Source: Pogostemon cablin (taxonomy: Eukaryota > Streptophyta > Magnoliopsida > Lamiales > Lamiaceae). From it: DNA of 64,000 nucleotides. Position 1 is the first letter of the stretch; each line of letters starts with the position of its first letter. Location: assembly GCA_023678885.1 (NCBI GenBank), contig CM042996.1, positions 11,962,602-12,026,601 on the forward strand, written 5' to 3'. The notes beneath the pieces are model-generated. The model saw only the letters and a program-made list of their open reading frames with translations, was not told the DNA's origin and did no database searches. Positions 36,226 through 49,400 of the stretch are shown one piece after another. The position numbers and the translations under genes were made by a program.

Positions 36226-36590
36226 ATGCTCATTTCTTTGATAGAATTAAAGTGATTCAGTATATTAATAATATTTTATCAAATTTTTAATCTCGAAAAA
36301 TAGCTCGGAGACTACTAATCATCAATCTCATCATGTGTTATAATACTAGATTCTTGCTTCAAAAACGTAAAAATACATTGTTCAAGTAATTAATCAAATA
36401 ACATTGAACCGCTACTAATAAATTGAACTTAAACAACCATCCACAATAGCAAAAACATCAAGTCTGACAAGTCATGAACATAAAATTCTAATGAACTCCA
36501 TGAGTTTCCAATTAGAAATACAATAGAAATAAACTAGCGATAAATACTGATTGTATCTCTTAATTTATCACTAGATTTAAAATAACATTC

Positions 36591-37100
36591 TCAATCAAAT
36601 TCTTTAGTCCCCACACCAAAGACAACTCGTCCTAGAGGATCTATATGAGAATTCTTTATCTGATGTTTGCCTCGACTACTCAGTTTAAAAAAATCAGAAC
36701 GTCGAATTCTTTCCATCCTCAAGCAGGCTGATCTCAGTGCCTGTGTCCTATCTTCTGCCACAGAATCATCGACCATATCAAGCATAATGAAATAACCATT
36801 ATGTTTCACTTGATAAGTTTCCCACTTAGCCCAAAAAACCTTTTTAAGGTGGGGAGGCAAAGTGTTCGCCCAGGTTTGAGGACTAGTAATTTGAAAATAC
36901 TTATTACTTGGAATCGTTTTTCTATAAATCAAACGCATCATCTGGTTGTAGAGTTCAATCAAAACCAATGTGTGGTCCCTTATGTTGTGTGTAGGCTTCA
37001 TTTTATAATTTAAGAATTCATGGAGAACTTCATCCTTAGTCCTAATGTCTTCCTCTGTAATTGTTCCTGATCCTGACATGCCTCTGAGAAAAACGAGCAA
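36591..37100 (-). CDS. extra ORF upstream of gag in copia B, unknown function
   Basis: An open frame of 169 codons; the first ATG with good context is probably at 37079 (MSGSGTITEEDIRTKDEV). It lies between the primer site and gag, where copia elements normally have only leader. It reads TKDEVLHEFLNYKMKPTHNI and ends near FGVGTKEFD. I do not recognise a domain. The same sequence exists in element C (58140-58670), where stops interrupt it but codon matches such as TITEEDIRTKDEVLHEFLNY persist. It may be an accessory protein or a displaced gag part; no function is claimed. Confidence 0.55.
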   Translation of the reverse strand: MLVFLRGMSGSGTITEEDIRTKDEVLHEFLNYKMKPTHNIRDHTLVLIELYNQMMRLIYRKTIPSNKYFQITSPQTWANTLPPHLKKVFWAKWETYQVKHNGYFIMLDMVDDSVAEDRTQALRSACLRMERIRRSDFFKLSSRGKHQIKNSHIDPLGRVVFGVGTKEFD

Positions 37101-37633
37101 TCAAATATCAAACACACCAGTGTTAGTCAAACTATATCACATGAATTTTCTCTTTATATAATGCATATGGAAATAACTTTTCAAGATGCAATAAGCACAT
37201 TCACAAGTGAATAAGTCCAACTCACTTTGGCTCCCACTTTCATAGGCTACAGGAGTTTGAACAATTCTTACAACACTCAAGACCATGAATTTAGAATTAA
37301 ATGACATATTAAGGTGCAATATTACCAAAAATTGTAACCAAAAGCCACACCATAGGTTCGTATTCAACAAATATGTCACAAAATGAAGTAAAACTACACA
37401 TACACATTAAAAGATGACGTCAAACACTCTCAAAAACGTCACCATTGGACTCCACGCTTCGAAAAAATATCAGGATATGACGGACAGTCACCGAAAAAGG
37501 CCTCCACGCGCCTGCACGTGCTCCCACGCACCGGTCGAAGTATCCACTCGATGCCACTCGCCGGCAGGTCCACCACGCACCATCCATGCGCCGGGACTCG
37601 CCGCCATGCACTGGCTACCGGAAGGTGGCTAAC

Positions 37634-37783
37634 CGCGCGTGTATCACACGCGCCACCATCGTGGAGGTTGCCAGTCGGCACGTGATGTACACGCGTCACC
37701 ACTGGAGTCCCCGGACACCGGTGCGTGGGCCTCACGCGCCACTGCCAATGCCGCTGTCCGTCGGTGCGTGTCTGTCACGCGCC
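37634..37783. repeat. GC-rich hairpin array, 43-bp period, copia B leader
   Basis: Four inverted repeats start at 37634, 37677, 37720 and 37763, exactly 43 bp apart. Each has arms like GGTGCGTG/CACGCGCC around a 5-nt loop (TATCA, ATGTA, GGCCT, TCTGT). GC content is far above the rest of the element. Confidence 0.92.
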
Positions 37784-38340
37784 ACTGTCATCTCGTTGCC
37801 CTCCGGTGGGCTGCAGTCCCGGGTTGACCCGTCTGGTTTGACCCGGTTCAGCCTTATCTGACCCGGTCCAACCCAAATTAGTTTTTTATTAAATTCCGAA
37901 AGGTCCCTGACCTTTATCAAAATTTTAAAAATGAGACACCTACAGTTTTCTGAGATTTTGCACTTTAGGCCCAAGCACGAAAGAAACTTAAAAAATTTAT
38001 AACTGGAGTTTTAGAAGGCCAAAAAATGCAAAAAAAATACTGACGGACTCTTCTCGACGAGGCCTATCCATTGGTATAACCAAAACATGCTTTCTATGCA
38101 CAAAAAATTTGAGAAAAATAAGGGCCCGTGAAGAATTTTAAAGCATAAGATCATCATACACTTGAATTGCCACTAGACACATAAAATTCTGCCTCAAACT
38201 CACATTAATGACCCATTAGTGTCACACAATTCACCAATCATATAACATCAAACAAGAATCATGCGAGAATATTTAAATTATAAAGGTAGAAAACATAAAA
38301 CATGAAATTCCAGAGAATAATAAACGGAGTATCAATCATT

Positions 38341-38353
38341 GGCTCTGATACCA
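38341..38353 (-). promoter_or_regulatory. primer binding site of copia B
   Basis: On the minus strand it reads TGGTATCAGAGCC, the initiator-tRNA-Met primer site of most plant copia elements, one base from the LTR end at 38355. Confidence 0.92.
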
Positions 38354-38354
38354 A

Positions 38355-38804
38355 TATTGAAAAACTCACGTTCCTAAAGCACAATTCCTAAACATGCATA
38401 GTGAGTGGATTTATACCTCTTACCGTAGGATACTGAAGCAGCGAAAGAAAAATAAAGAACCGATTGGTACTCACGTATAAACTGTGATCTTATGGATCAA
38501 ATCTCACAATACTGGGCTGTAGATCATGTTTCCACGATATTGTACTAATTGTGGAATATGATACTGGATTTACATTGTGAATTCCAGAAGAAGAAAAATC
38601 GAGAGAGAATCGCTTTTCAGAGTTGTGTTCTGCGTTCTGTAACACGTTTCAACTTTCTGTCCATACAGATAACTGCTTACGTAGTATAAAACATTCCCAA
38701 AAGATGGGAATTGAAAACCGCTACGTAAATCCCTCTCTCCCTCTATTATCCACTTTTATATGTGGATTAATTATTAAATAAATAATATTTGAATATTATT
38801 TACG
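38355..38804 (-). repeat. right (5') LTR of copia B
   Basis: 450 bp, matching the left LTR throughout. Terminal bases have decayed (TA instead of TG at 38355, CG instead of CA at 38803-38804). The target duplication TATCA follows. Confidence 0.93.
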
Positions 38805-38809
38805 TATCA

Positions 38810-40477
38810 TAAAAGATTACTTTTTACTTCTAACTACGTCGTTATAATAATAATGCTTAATGCCAATATTAATTTATTCATATGCACAGTGTCATAAAAT
38901 TTATACAAAACCTCAAATTTAAATACGAAAACTCCAAGATCCCTCTATTCACGTACTTATATCCATATAAATGTTCAAAAGATGCCATTAATGAGCAATC
39001 TCAATATTTAAACTTATAAGGAGAAGAAAAGATGCAATTAATGAGCAATCTCGATATTTAAACTCATAAGGAGAACGAGTGTATATTATATGTGTATAAC
39101 TTTTTATTCTATTTTATATACATATTATTCTATTTTGTATACATGTTTCTTAATAATTGTATATATTTTTTACACTAAATTTTTCATTAAAAAGACCAGC
39201 ATTCATATGCGTATAACTTTTTATTCAATAGTGTATACATGTTTTTTAATAATTATATATTTTTTTACACTCAATTTCTCATTAAAAAAACTTACAATTT
39301 AATTTTATACATTTTGTTTATAATTGTATATGTTTTTGTTTATATTTATATATATTTTTTAAAATGGGTGTACCCTATCTTAGGATGCACCTGAATACAA
39401 TATAATTAGGCAAGGAGAAGAATATAATTATATTTCTTCTTTTTTCCTCATCTTGGAGTTGAGTATACTTAGCAATCCATTTGTTCCATTTGAAAAATGT
39501 CCCCTTTTTTTTTTTTTCATGTTTAGTGTTACAAAAACTCTCATTTTATTTTTACACACATAGACCCACACACCTATTAATACAATTAAAATATAGAATC
39601 TACACTTTCACTAATACAACTATTCACTACATAATAATTCTCCGTAATCCACGTGCAAAAAATAAAAAAATCCTTTTTGGGTGAAACGGAGAAAGCAATT
39701 TTATATGGAGTATGTGGTATTTGAGATTTTGGGGGATATAAATGTAATTTTCTTAATAGTTTTTAAAGCTTCGAATGCCTTTTGTAATATTTTGGGTGGC
39801 TTATACGAGACGTCTCAAGATTTTTATATGTGAGACGAATTATCACTTACCCAATTAATTTAGAAAAAGGGCGATTGTATAATTAAATTATACAAGCATC
39901 GATAAATCTATTATTGGGAGTTGAAAACAGTACTCATAAATTACCCATTCCAAGCATAGGCAAGATTCACCCTTGGGGTGGGGGGTGGAGGTTTGACCTA
40001 ATTACAGCATTTAATGGGCATAAGATTTCCTTTTTTTATGAATCAAATATATACATGCAAAATCTCAACACAACTCAAAATAAATATAAAGAACTTGGAT
40101 GAATTTATGAAGTTACGTTGAAAAGATGCTCAGCCATTAACCATATATATATATATATACACACACACAGAGGGGGGAGGGGGTGGTTATGCAAGTCCTG
40201 GCGCGTGTGCATCCACCTTCTAATGCATAAAGAGGATCACGTCTCGGTGTCGATAGTCGCCCATCCTGCCATTGGGGATGGTGCAGCTCTTTTATATGAA
40301 ACATGTAAGCTCAATCATCTGGAAACCAATTAAGTTAATAATGGCAACTTTATATCCCCACACCAATAATTGAAAACAGGAGACTCGGGATGTACAAAGT
40401 AAACTACTTACTGCTAGAACAAACAGGACTTTGCTTAAGCGAACAAAGTTAATCCGTCTCCTGGAATGGATGGTTTC
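38810..40477. other. intergenic, AT-rich, with small duplications
   Basis: It contains a direct duplication of about 48 bp (AATGAGCAATCTCAATATTT and its near copy, 38985-39078), a roughly 110-bp degenerate duplication around ATGCGTATAACTTTTTATTC (39086-39295), a degraded MITE, and a TA/CA simple repeat at 40143-40170. The right part should include the 3' UTR of the kinase gene. No coding frame is credible. Confidence 0.5.
39476..39697. mobile_element. degraded MITE related to 11572-11794
   Basis: The interior phrases TAATACAATTAAAATATAGA and ACTAATACAACTATTCACTA match the element at 11572. The ends are eroded; only a trace of the right end (AAACGGAG) remains. Limits are approximate. Confidence 0.6.
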
Positions 40478-43400
40478 TCAGCCTAACTCTTTGTTGTTCT
40501 TTGTAACTAAATCATAATTAATTGAAGCTAGCTGTGACAAGTTCTGATTAAGAAAATAAATTACGAGTGTTAGCTGATTCGGCAGGGTAATTGATAAACC
40601 AATTCAACATGTTTAAAGGATACTGTTTCTGTCTAAACACAGCAACATATGCGCTTGTGTTAAACTACAGACACTTCACTCCGTAAAAGTTAAAACCAAG
40701 ACAGTTGTCTCATGTAAATAACAACTAGCTAGTTTTTCATATTTGGCAACAGCCAACATGAGATGAGGGACTCAGTGAGATCAGGCCAACTGATTATTAT
40801 CTTTGATATATATTTATTTATTTAATCTAAGTAAGAATTTATTCAATAAATTAACTGTTGCCCCAAGAAAACAATCAATACAGTCAGACAAAGGAAACCA
40901 AACGGCTTGTAGTAACTCCAACAAACCAAAAACAAGCCAACTGATTTTTCTGTGTGAAACTTATTTTTTTCATACCTCAGCAGAAAAAATCCATTTTCAC
41001 GGCCACAACAGAATAAACCTGTTGCCGTTCATTATTAACTGGGTAAAACATAATTATGACAGCTATTGAATCTCATGCAATTTTATAGTAACTAATTATG
41101 CAAGCACCATGAGAATATCCTTGTAAATAGGGGGAAAAGATGACAAGCCCATAACAAGATTCATATACGTTGCCCTTATTTGCTTTAGCAATCTTATTGA
41201 TTAAAGATCTCACCTTAAATGAGAAATTACTGAATGAGTAATTAGTCACAAGAGTGGGAGCACTGAAATCTGCTAAATTTCCACATTCATCACCCTGCTT
41301 TCAATAACAAGACCATTATTAGTTTCACATGCCAAGTATAGCAAAGTAGAATATTTTTAATTTTCATTCGGTTAGATTGTTCGTTGCTGGTTTTAAAATT
41401 TTCTATCGAATTTCAAAAGATGATAAATTTGGGCCCAGAAAAGGATAAAATGAGTCTTCACAAGCTATAAGTAAAATTGTAACAGACATTGAAGTTGATT
41501 GTTTTGTATGTATTGTTTTATTTTAATATGTTTCTGTATCTATAACTATTGTTATGTTTTCATTGATCAAAATGAAAAAAGTCAATATGTGAAATTCCAG
41601 GCTTCCATAGATTATGGCAATTTTATGAAGCACTTGTGAAAGAACTTCCAGGCTTGGTATTTTTTATAAACTCTACAAATAGCTTTAATCACTTTTCTGA
41701 ATTATAAGAGATTTTAAGGTATTGAGATTGACCTAATCAATTCTAAGTTGGATATCTGAAGCAGACAAAGACCAGGATAAATCTGAATGATCCTAGGTCT
41801 TGTTATAAACAAATTATTAAAAAATATACTACAATTTAATTAATGCTACACTTCAAAAATTTGTCAAAAACCTGCTTTTAGTTTTTCTACAAATCAACGA
41901 ATCACGCCTTCAAAATCAAAATAATGCAAATCTATTTTTGGATAGATAATTAGTTAGACAATGGTGATTCTGGAAATTACCATATCTTTTTGGGGAAGTG
42001 AATATATGCAAGGGGAGTAATCCCCCCTTGCATATTTTAAAAATTAATTACTACAATGTTTCTCACCATAAACACATGTTGAAAAACTTTTCAACATGAC
42101 TCATTCAAAATTCCATTTTCTCATATATCCCTGATTCATTAGGACACCAATAAACTTGGAAATTTCTATCCATTCCAGCCTTTTAAGAATGATGGAATAA
42201 GTGTAACTGTAAAATCTTACATCTTCGTCTTGTAGGTTGCTATAAGAACTGCTGCTGCAGGATGCACTACCGGTATCAGTCATGTCATCAAAATCACTAC
42301 CTCCATGGACATTCTCCTCTTCCAGATTCCAAATGTATCGGCTCATGAAATAACTTGTATCATGTATATCAGATGAAGGTATAAATGCTGCCTGCGGCAG
42401 AATAGAAGTATACTGAAGTTAGTGTTAAGAAATCCTTCTATGTAAGTGAATTGGTTCATGTTATCCTGCAGTTGTGCGTGTGCACGTTGGGGAAAGGGTG
42501 TTGAAAGGTTACAGGGATCAAGAGCTAAAATAAAAGACCTTCTGCCGTGCAAGAGTTCCCCAGTTGATATTCTTGAAAAAGGGATGTTTTTTCACCTAAC
42601 AAGCAAAGAGGAACTGATCATTTCTTGTTTCTTAATTATTATCATCAGAACCCCTTTAGCTTATTCATTACCTCCCCAGCACCAGTGGCACCCAATCTCT
42701 GAACTGGATTCTCAATCAGCAACCTGAAAAGAGCAAAGCTGACTCAACTACAAACGTTACAAGAAAAAGAACAAGACATATTTATGATCCACTAATCTAA
42801 TATGAAACAGAGGCAAGAGTATGTTTCTTTCTTTGTTGATTCTTGCCTAGATAACTAGAAGCGGAAAATATGATGTGTTCGCGCGCGTGTGAAATCATAT
42901 ACTTCCAGAAATGATGGAAATTTTTATCAAAGTGTAGCATACTGCAAGAAAATGCTTGTTTTATGTTTTCCTGATTTATCATGATGACTAATTACTAATT
43001 AGCCATGGTTTAGTTTAACTTATATTTGCAAGTGAAATTATAGAAATTGTTAGGATGTTACAGCATCCAACCTGGCCATCTTCTTAGTTATTACATCATT
43101 TTTTGGCCATAAGTTTCATAGTCAAACTAGCACCCATAGTTGTTAGAGGAGCGCTTCCGTGTGCCTTCCGCCTCTAAAAACTAAGCTATCACCAGCTTTT
43201 TAATACAATGGATGCATTAAATTGTTCAATAGCTCCACCAAAATAATGTATAAAGTACGATATATACTTACTTGTTAATAAGATCGTAGGCTTCGAAGCT
43301 CATTTCATCTGGTACCTTGGGCCAGGGGATATCCCGATTAATAATATTAATGAAAATTTGCTGCACCAGATAAAAGGCCGATCAATACTGCCAGACTACA

Positions 43401-46400
43401 TTATTCAATTAAAAAATAAATATATCAACCCCTTATAACAAATTGGGATAACAGTGTCCTCAATGTAAGTCACATACTAATATAATTATTGATCTAATAT
43501 ATTTGAACCATCACTAGGAAGAGATGTGACAAATCTTTGATAAATATACAAGTAAATTGCATACCTGTGGATGCTCTGCGTTAAATGGTGGTATACCCAC
43601 TAAGAGCTCAAAGAGGATGACACCAATAGACCACCAATCAGCTGTTGCACCTACATCATGAGCATTACAGCAGAGTAAAAGAGGTGATATATTTTGGTGA
43701 AAAATAAGGAATAACTATAAAGACCTCCTGAGGTTTGATTTATTTATTGATGATAAAAAATGAATAATATAGGAAATGAATAAAGAAGATGATTGAATTT
43801 AGAAAATGAATAAAGGAAGAATTATCTTTGGAGTGACCCTGGCCCATTACTTGAGGTTAAATGTGGCATATTTGTATTATCTTTTGAGGTATCTTATAGT
43901 AATAAAACTTTATTCGTCCCACGTAATTTTACCTACTTTCCATTTTGGGGTGTCCCACGTATTTTTACTCATTCCATTTTTGGCAAAAATACATATTATT
44001 TTATTACCTACTTTTTACAATCCCAACAACTTTAATTACTTTTTTACACTTTATTCATCATTCCCAATAACTTTATTCACTTTTTATTTTTAAATTACTA
44101 ATTTATCTCTACTTTTTCTTACATTATATATTAAAAAATAAAACCTCTTAATCTCCGTGCCCGTACAAACGGGTAAAAATACCCGGGACGGAGGGAGTAC
44201 TAAAAATGGTGTATCTAATAGACTAATAGTAATAAAACCTAAAAAAAAAACAATGACAAATATCATCCTGAACATTTGTTCCATTTTACAAAATTGCAAC
44301 TGTTGAGGGTATTAATTAAAAATAAAAATAAAATACAAACTTCAAGAAATTTTATAATTTCAAAACATAATAGATGTTATTTATTGGTTTTATTTTAGTT
44401 TTGTGCGCGTGTGCGAATGTGCCAAACTACAAGGGTCATTTTTATAATTTACCTAAAACTATTTTTCAACCATTTGGTCATTATAGTTGTAAGAGGCACG
44501 CCTGAGGTACAAGGTGCAAGCAGCAAAATGGAAAGCACCCTAGAAGCATTAGGTGGCAATGTCACAGAGGCACACATCTCAGCATACCTCCTGCACTACA
44601 GCATATTCCCACCCATAGAACATGTTTTAAAGTTCATTTTTGGTTGTCCATATTTTGAATTACAATAATTTATAGTATTACTATTCAATTATTTTGTTTA
44701 TAAATATTTTATTTACATAATAGAACTAATAAGAAGTAGATTGATCAGATAACATATACCTATCAGTAAATTGCATAAACATATTATAGTTCTATTTTTA
44801 TTTTTAGGCCTCATGTTCAAGAGGCACATGCAACAGGCATTAGGGAGCCCTTTGCACCTTGCACCTCTAACAACTATGGCACTGATCATGTAAAACATTT
44901 AGAGTCTGTGAACTGCATACCATGCCCCATGCCGAGAAGTATCTCCGGTGCCAAATAGTCAGGAGTACCAACAACTGAATGTTTTTTCCTCTGTTCTCTT
45001 TTCTGTGCTGAGTGGATAGTCACTTTTGGCTTATCATCCCCAACAAACACTGATGGTCCAGATAAGTCATCAGTGCTATTTATAAGACCAACTTTGGAGA
45101 GCCCAAAATCTGTCAACTGTATTGTTAGGAAACATATTTAGATCAACAAAAGAAAAATACAGCATGGGAGTTCATGAAAACGTCAATATTAAAGCTCCTT
45201 TAAGATTAAAACCCGTTGCACTATTCACATATTTCACTGACTACTGCAATAAAAAAAATTCATGTGACAACATATGAAATTTTTTACTGTTATTTACATC
45301 AATTAATATCCATATATATATTATCGAGTAATTAACCACACAAATTATACTTAACTTTACAACTTCACCATATTGAATCTTTAGAAAACATTAAAAGAAA
45401 AAACTTCTTCTGGTGTAAGAGCCTACTTAGTCAACATGGGTGAACAAATACAAGATCAAGTTCTCATGGCGTCAAAACTGAAACACATTCTCAATGACGT
45501 GAAGAACCTTTTGGAATCCCTATACAAATACATAGAGAGGAATTATTCCAATTAATACACTAATCTAATGAAAGTGAATATGGTGATATTTATATCCTTT
45601 CCTCTCTGTCTCTCTCTGTCTCTCTCTCGCTCTTATGTGAGTATGAGTTATCAAATAGAGAAAAATCAAACATAAAGATCAGCATCTCGTGCTTACTGTG
45701 TAGACTAATAAACTTTTATATATTGACCTTGATATGACCATCTGGACCGATCAGGAGGTTATCAGGCTTCAAGTCTCTGTGAATGACATTGAGGGAGTGG
45801 AGGTACTCTAAAGCAAGCACCTGATAAACATAGAAAGAAAGTCCACACTGATGGACATAAATTCAGGATATGAGAATCATGGAGTTGAGACATTAGCAAC
45901 AGAATCCTTACAACTTCTGCAATATATACTCGTGCAATATCTTCCTCCAAGCAACCTAGATTTTTCAGCAAGGAAAATAGATCTCCACCATTTAAGTACT
46001 CCATAACCAGATAAAGATTTTCCCTACACGTGAAAGAATAGAAAAATCGGACCTGTTCATTATTAGACTATAAATTAGTATAGTGTTATTAAAATTTGCT
46101 GTTTTATTCAGTCACAAATAATTACACAATCTTAAATTCCAAATCTGCTCACCACAAAAGGATTGCGAACAGATATCAATATATCCCGTTCAGCTAAGAT
46201 ATTTTCCACTGCATTTTTACGGATCATACCAGCTTTCTTCAAAACCTACATAGATTTTGTTAAAGAGTTCATTCAATGGGAATCGTAAGGTTCAGAAAAA
46301 ATTAGTAATATATGACAGTAATTCATTTAATAGGTGCTGACCTTTATTGCAAACAAGTCACCAGTTGCCCGTTTTCTTGCCAAAAAAACTCGTCCAAAAG

Positions 46401-49400
46401 CACCTCTGCTTATGGGTTTTATTATTTCAAAGTCTTCTATGGATGTTCGATCCTTGGAACATGCATTAATAGGGCTAGCACGCAAACTCCGAGATGTATC
46501 TTCTTCTGCTGAACTATCATCTTCAGCCACGGAATTTTGTAAATTTGCCTTTTCATCATCAATTTGCCCACATAGAAATACATATTTCTCCCTGAGAGTT
46601 CATGATCAGCCAAAAAATGGAAGTCTGTTATGAAGATCAAGAAAACTATATAAAAGACAGCATGCTCATGTCAAGTTTTCTTCTAACTCTTCTAACACAT
46701 TACACCCTGTTGTTTTTATAGTATTAAGCGCCACAACAGTATTAAAACATAAATCATTTGCTGCATCATGAAGGACATATTCATATACAATGGTGAAGTT
46801 GCAGTGTGCCTTTTTTGAAAGCATGTGATATTGCAGTGTTGTGTGATATAATGCGACTATGTTCTTTATCATCCCCCATTTTCTGGAATAAAGGCAGTCT
46901 CACATTCTTTTGATTAGCCAGGTTACGCAAGTAACTATATGAAGGTTAACTTTCTTGAGTTCATGACTTTAGCAATCAACTTTTATATGGATTATGGAAG
47001 GTGTAAAATTCCTACTTTTTCCCAAGTTCATCCCAAAATCACATTTGAAAGCCAGAAAAGTTATTACTGAGTTCAAAATTTTGAAACAACGCATCGAGCT
47101 TCAGCCTGTTCAAGCATGTGTGCAAATTTTCATACAAACTTTTAGAGTGTTTGACCAGAATAATAATAATAATAATGATAAAGGCATAAAGACAGAACTT
47201 TCATAGCATTTCAGATTAGCGAATGCCGAATGGGACTCACTGAAATAGTTTCTCTATGCGCCTCCCAAATGTCTCAACGATAAGAGCATCCACTTTCCTA
47301 TCATTAATGGCATATTTGAGTTCCTCCAATTTTTCAATCATATACTCCAACGTACTGTAGTCACTCCTGTTAACATTTACAACAGATCGAGCAATATCCA
47401 GCAGCTTACGTATCTGTCATGCAAGTTCATAGTTCAATAAGAAAATTAAACAACAAGATTGTTCCAAAAGCATACGGAAGTCGATATGCGTTGAGAAGAG
47501 CATAATATTTTGTACAATTCTTTATAAGCTGAAGCTTCAGTCACCAATTTTACATTTATCACAAGTTCTATGTAGAGGTGCTTATTGTGTACTGCATTCA
47601 AAAAATTTTCCCGTTAAAGAAATAACTAAGAGAGGATGCAATCAAATAAAATGATTGTTAGCAGAGCCTCATCTCTTATGCTTATGTATATATATGTAGA
47701 TAGCTTTATATAAGTATAATTCTGTGTACTTGTATATATATTGCAATCAATACATAGGAAGCCTTAAATTTACTAATTAATAATCAATTAATTATGTAGA
47801 TAATCAATTATTACAAGCATATGTTCACTACCATAGTTACACAATAACATGAACAAAAAAACAGGGTAGCATAAATGAGATAATTGTTATGGATAAGTGC
47901 GCATGCTAGATTTGATGGAATAAATAATGAAATGCATTGGAAAGAAAGCTCCAATGGATGAGAAATCAAGAGAATGTTAAGGATAGACAGGCATGTGCAC
48001 CAAAAACATATTGATGGCCCAATACTGAGTAAATAAAGAGTTGTTCATGCAAGTTCAAAAGAGAAGTGGAAAACCAATAAGGAATTGGAAATAAACTGTT
48101 AAAACACGTATTACGCTTACATATTAATAAGAACATAAGTTTCCATTGAACAATGTGGTGAAGCATGATCATATAGATTTTAATTGAAAATAATTTTTTT
48201 CTATAACTTCTAACATGAAGAACTATAATAAAATTCATTGATACTTTAAAACTTTATACTTAAAAAACCACTTTCACCATCTTTATAAGTCATTCGCAAA
48301 AACTCTTTATATGACTCATTCAGCATACACTTTGTGAACTCTCAGTTTTTTCTTCCCTCTTTTCATTCTACAACTCCACACATAAAAACAAAAGTTTCTT
48401 TTCGCCATTTCGCAAGTTTTGGAAATATATTTCGAAAAGTAAAGTGTTGATAGTTTGGAATGGGAACTTCAAAACTCTTAGTATAAAAAACAGAATGAAA
48501 ACTCCTATGTTACGATAAATCGCTGAGAAGAAGAGGTCTTATGTGCTCATTAACAAGTAAAACACTACAATGACTTTTTGCGAAAGAAAGCTGGATGAAG
48601 TGATGAGGCGCTTCCCTTATTTCATTTCCCTTTCTGGTGAAAATTGAAATTCCAGTAATGGAATTGCACTATAATTAAGAATAAATATATTAAAAAATTA
48701 ATGCATATAAAAGAAGTATCTCATAAACATCTTGCAGATATTGAGGATGGATAATAAACATCACCTGCTGATAACTTTCTAGTTCAGATATTGCTCGACG
48801 ACCACTAAGCAGAACCTCTATCTGGGTCATTCGGGGGGTTATTAATGGGGAACGAGGGGTCAGGCTCCCAGCTGATGATGCTTTCTTGCTTTGAACGAGT
48901 GTTAATGCCCGTGCCTCACATGACATATTCAGTGAATTGTGAAATTCATCCAGGAGAAAAGAGTTATCAGCCTCATTAACACAATCCAGTGTGTCTTCAG
49001 AACATTGGCAAGACAAATTATTCCCTTTTGGTGACATCCCATCCAAGTCCTCTTGTACACTCGATGCAGGCACTGTCACATCCTCCGGGCTTCTTACCCC
49101 TGTGTCTGAGCTTTTTGGAGTCCATGACTCAAGTACTTTTTCCAGAGTCTCACAAATTCTTTCAAGTCGTTCATTTATAGACAAACCCTTTAAATCACAT
49201 CTGTCGGCAACAGTACAGATTCTTGAGTGCTGCTCCACATGGACTGTGGGAATTTCAACTTCACAGATTCGGCAGATCAATGAATCCTCATAAGCCATAT
49301 GGTGCTGGTCCCAAACCCCCCAATTTACTTTTTCTGATTTCAAGGTTTCTTCCACATGAGTTTCCGTATTTTCATGACTATCTACTTCTTTTTTGTATCC

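Larger units (their letters stand above)
30713..38804 (-). mobile_element. Ty1/copia retrotransposon B, complete but inactive
   Basis: LTRs lie at 30713-31446 and 38355-38804, with the 5-bp target duplication TATCA at 30708-30712 and 38805-38809. The primer site TGGTATCAGAGCC (minus strand, 38353-38341) fits initiator tRNA-Met, and the purine tract GTGAGTGGGAGA abuts the left LTR. Order on the minus strand: 5' LTR, 1.2-kb leader with a GC-rich hairpin array, an extra ORF (37100-36591), gag, protease, integrase, RT, RNase H, about 0.9 kb of 3' untranslated sequence, 3' LTR. Pol order (integrase before RT) proves copia. Many stops and small deletions relative to element C show it is dead. I do not assign a copia lineage. 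Confidence 0.95.

Noticed and set aside
37634..37783. CRISPR-like array (regular short palindromic repeats)
   Set aside because: Plant nuclear context, spacer and repeat not separable into identical repeats with unique spacers, and no cas genes; it is a retroelement leader.
37414..37861. Several overlapping frames on both strands in the GC-rich copia leader
   Set aside because: High GC removes stop codons by chance. The frames overlap, differ between elements B and C, and the period (43) is not a multiple of three.
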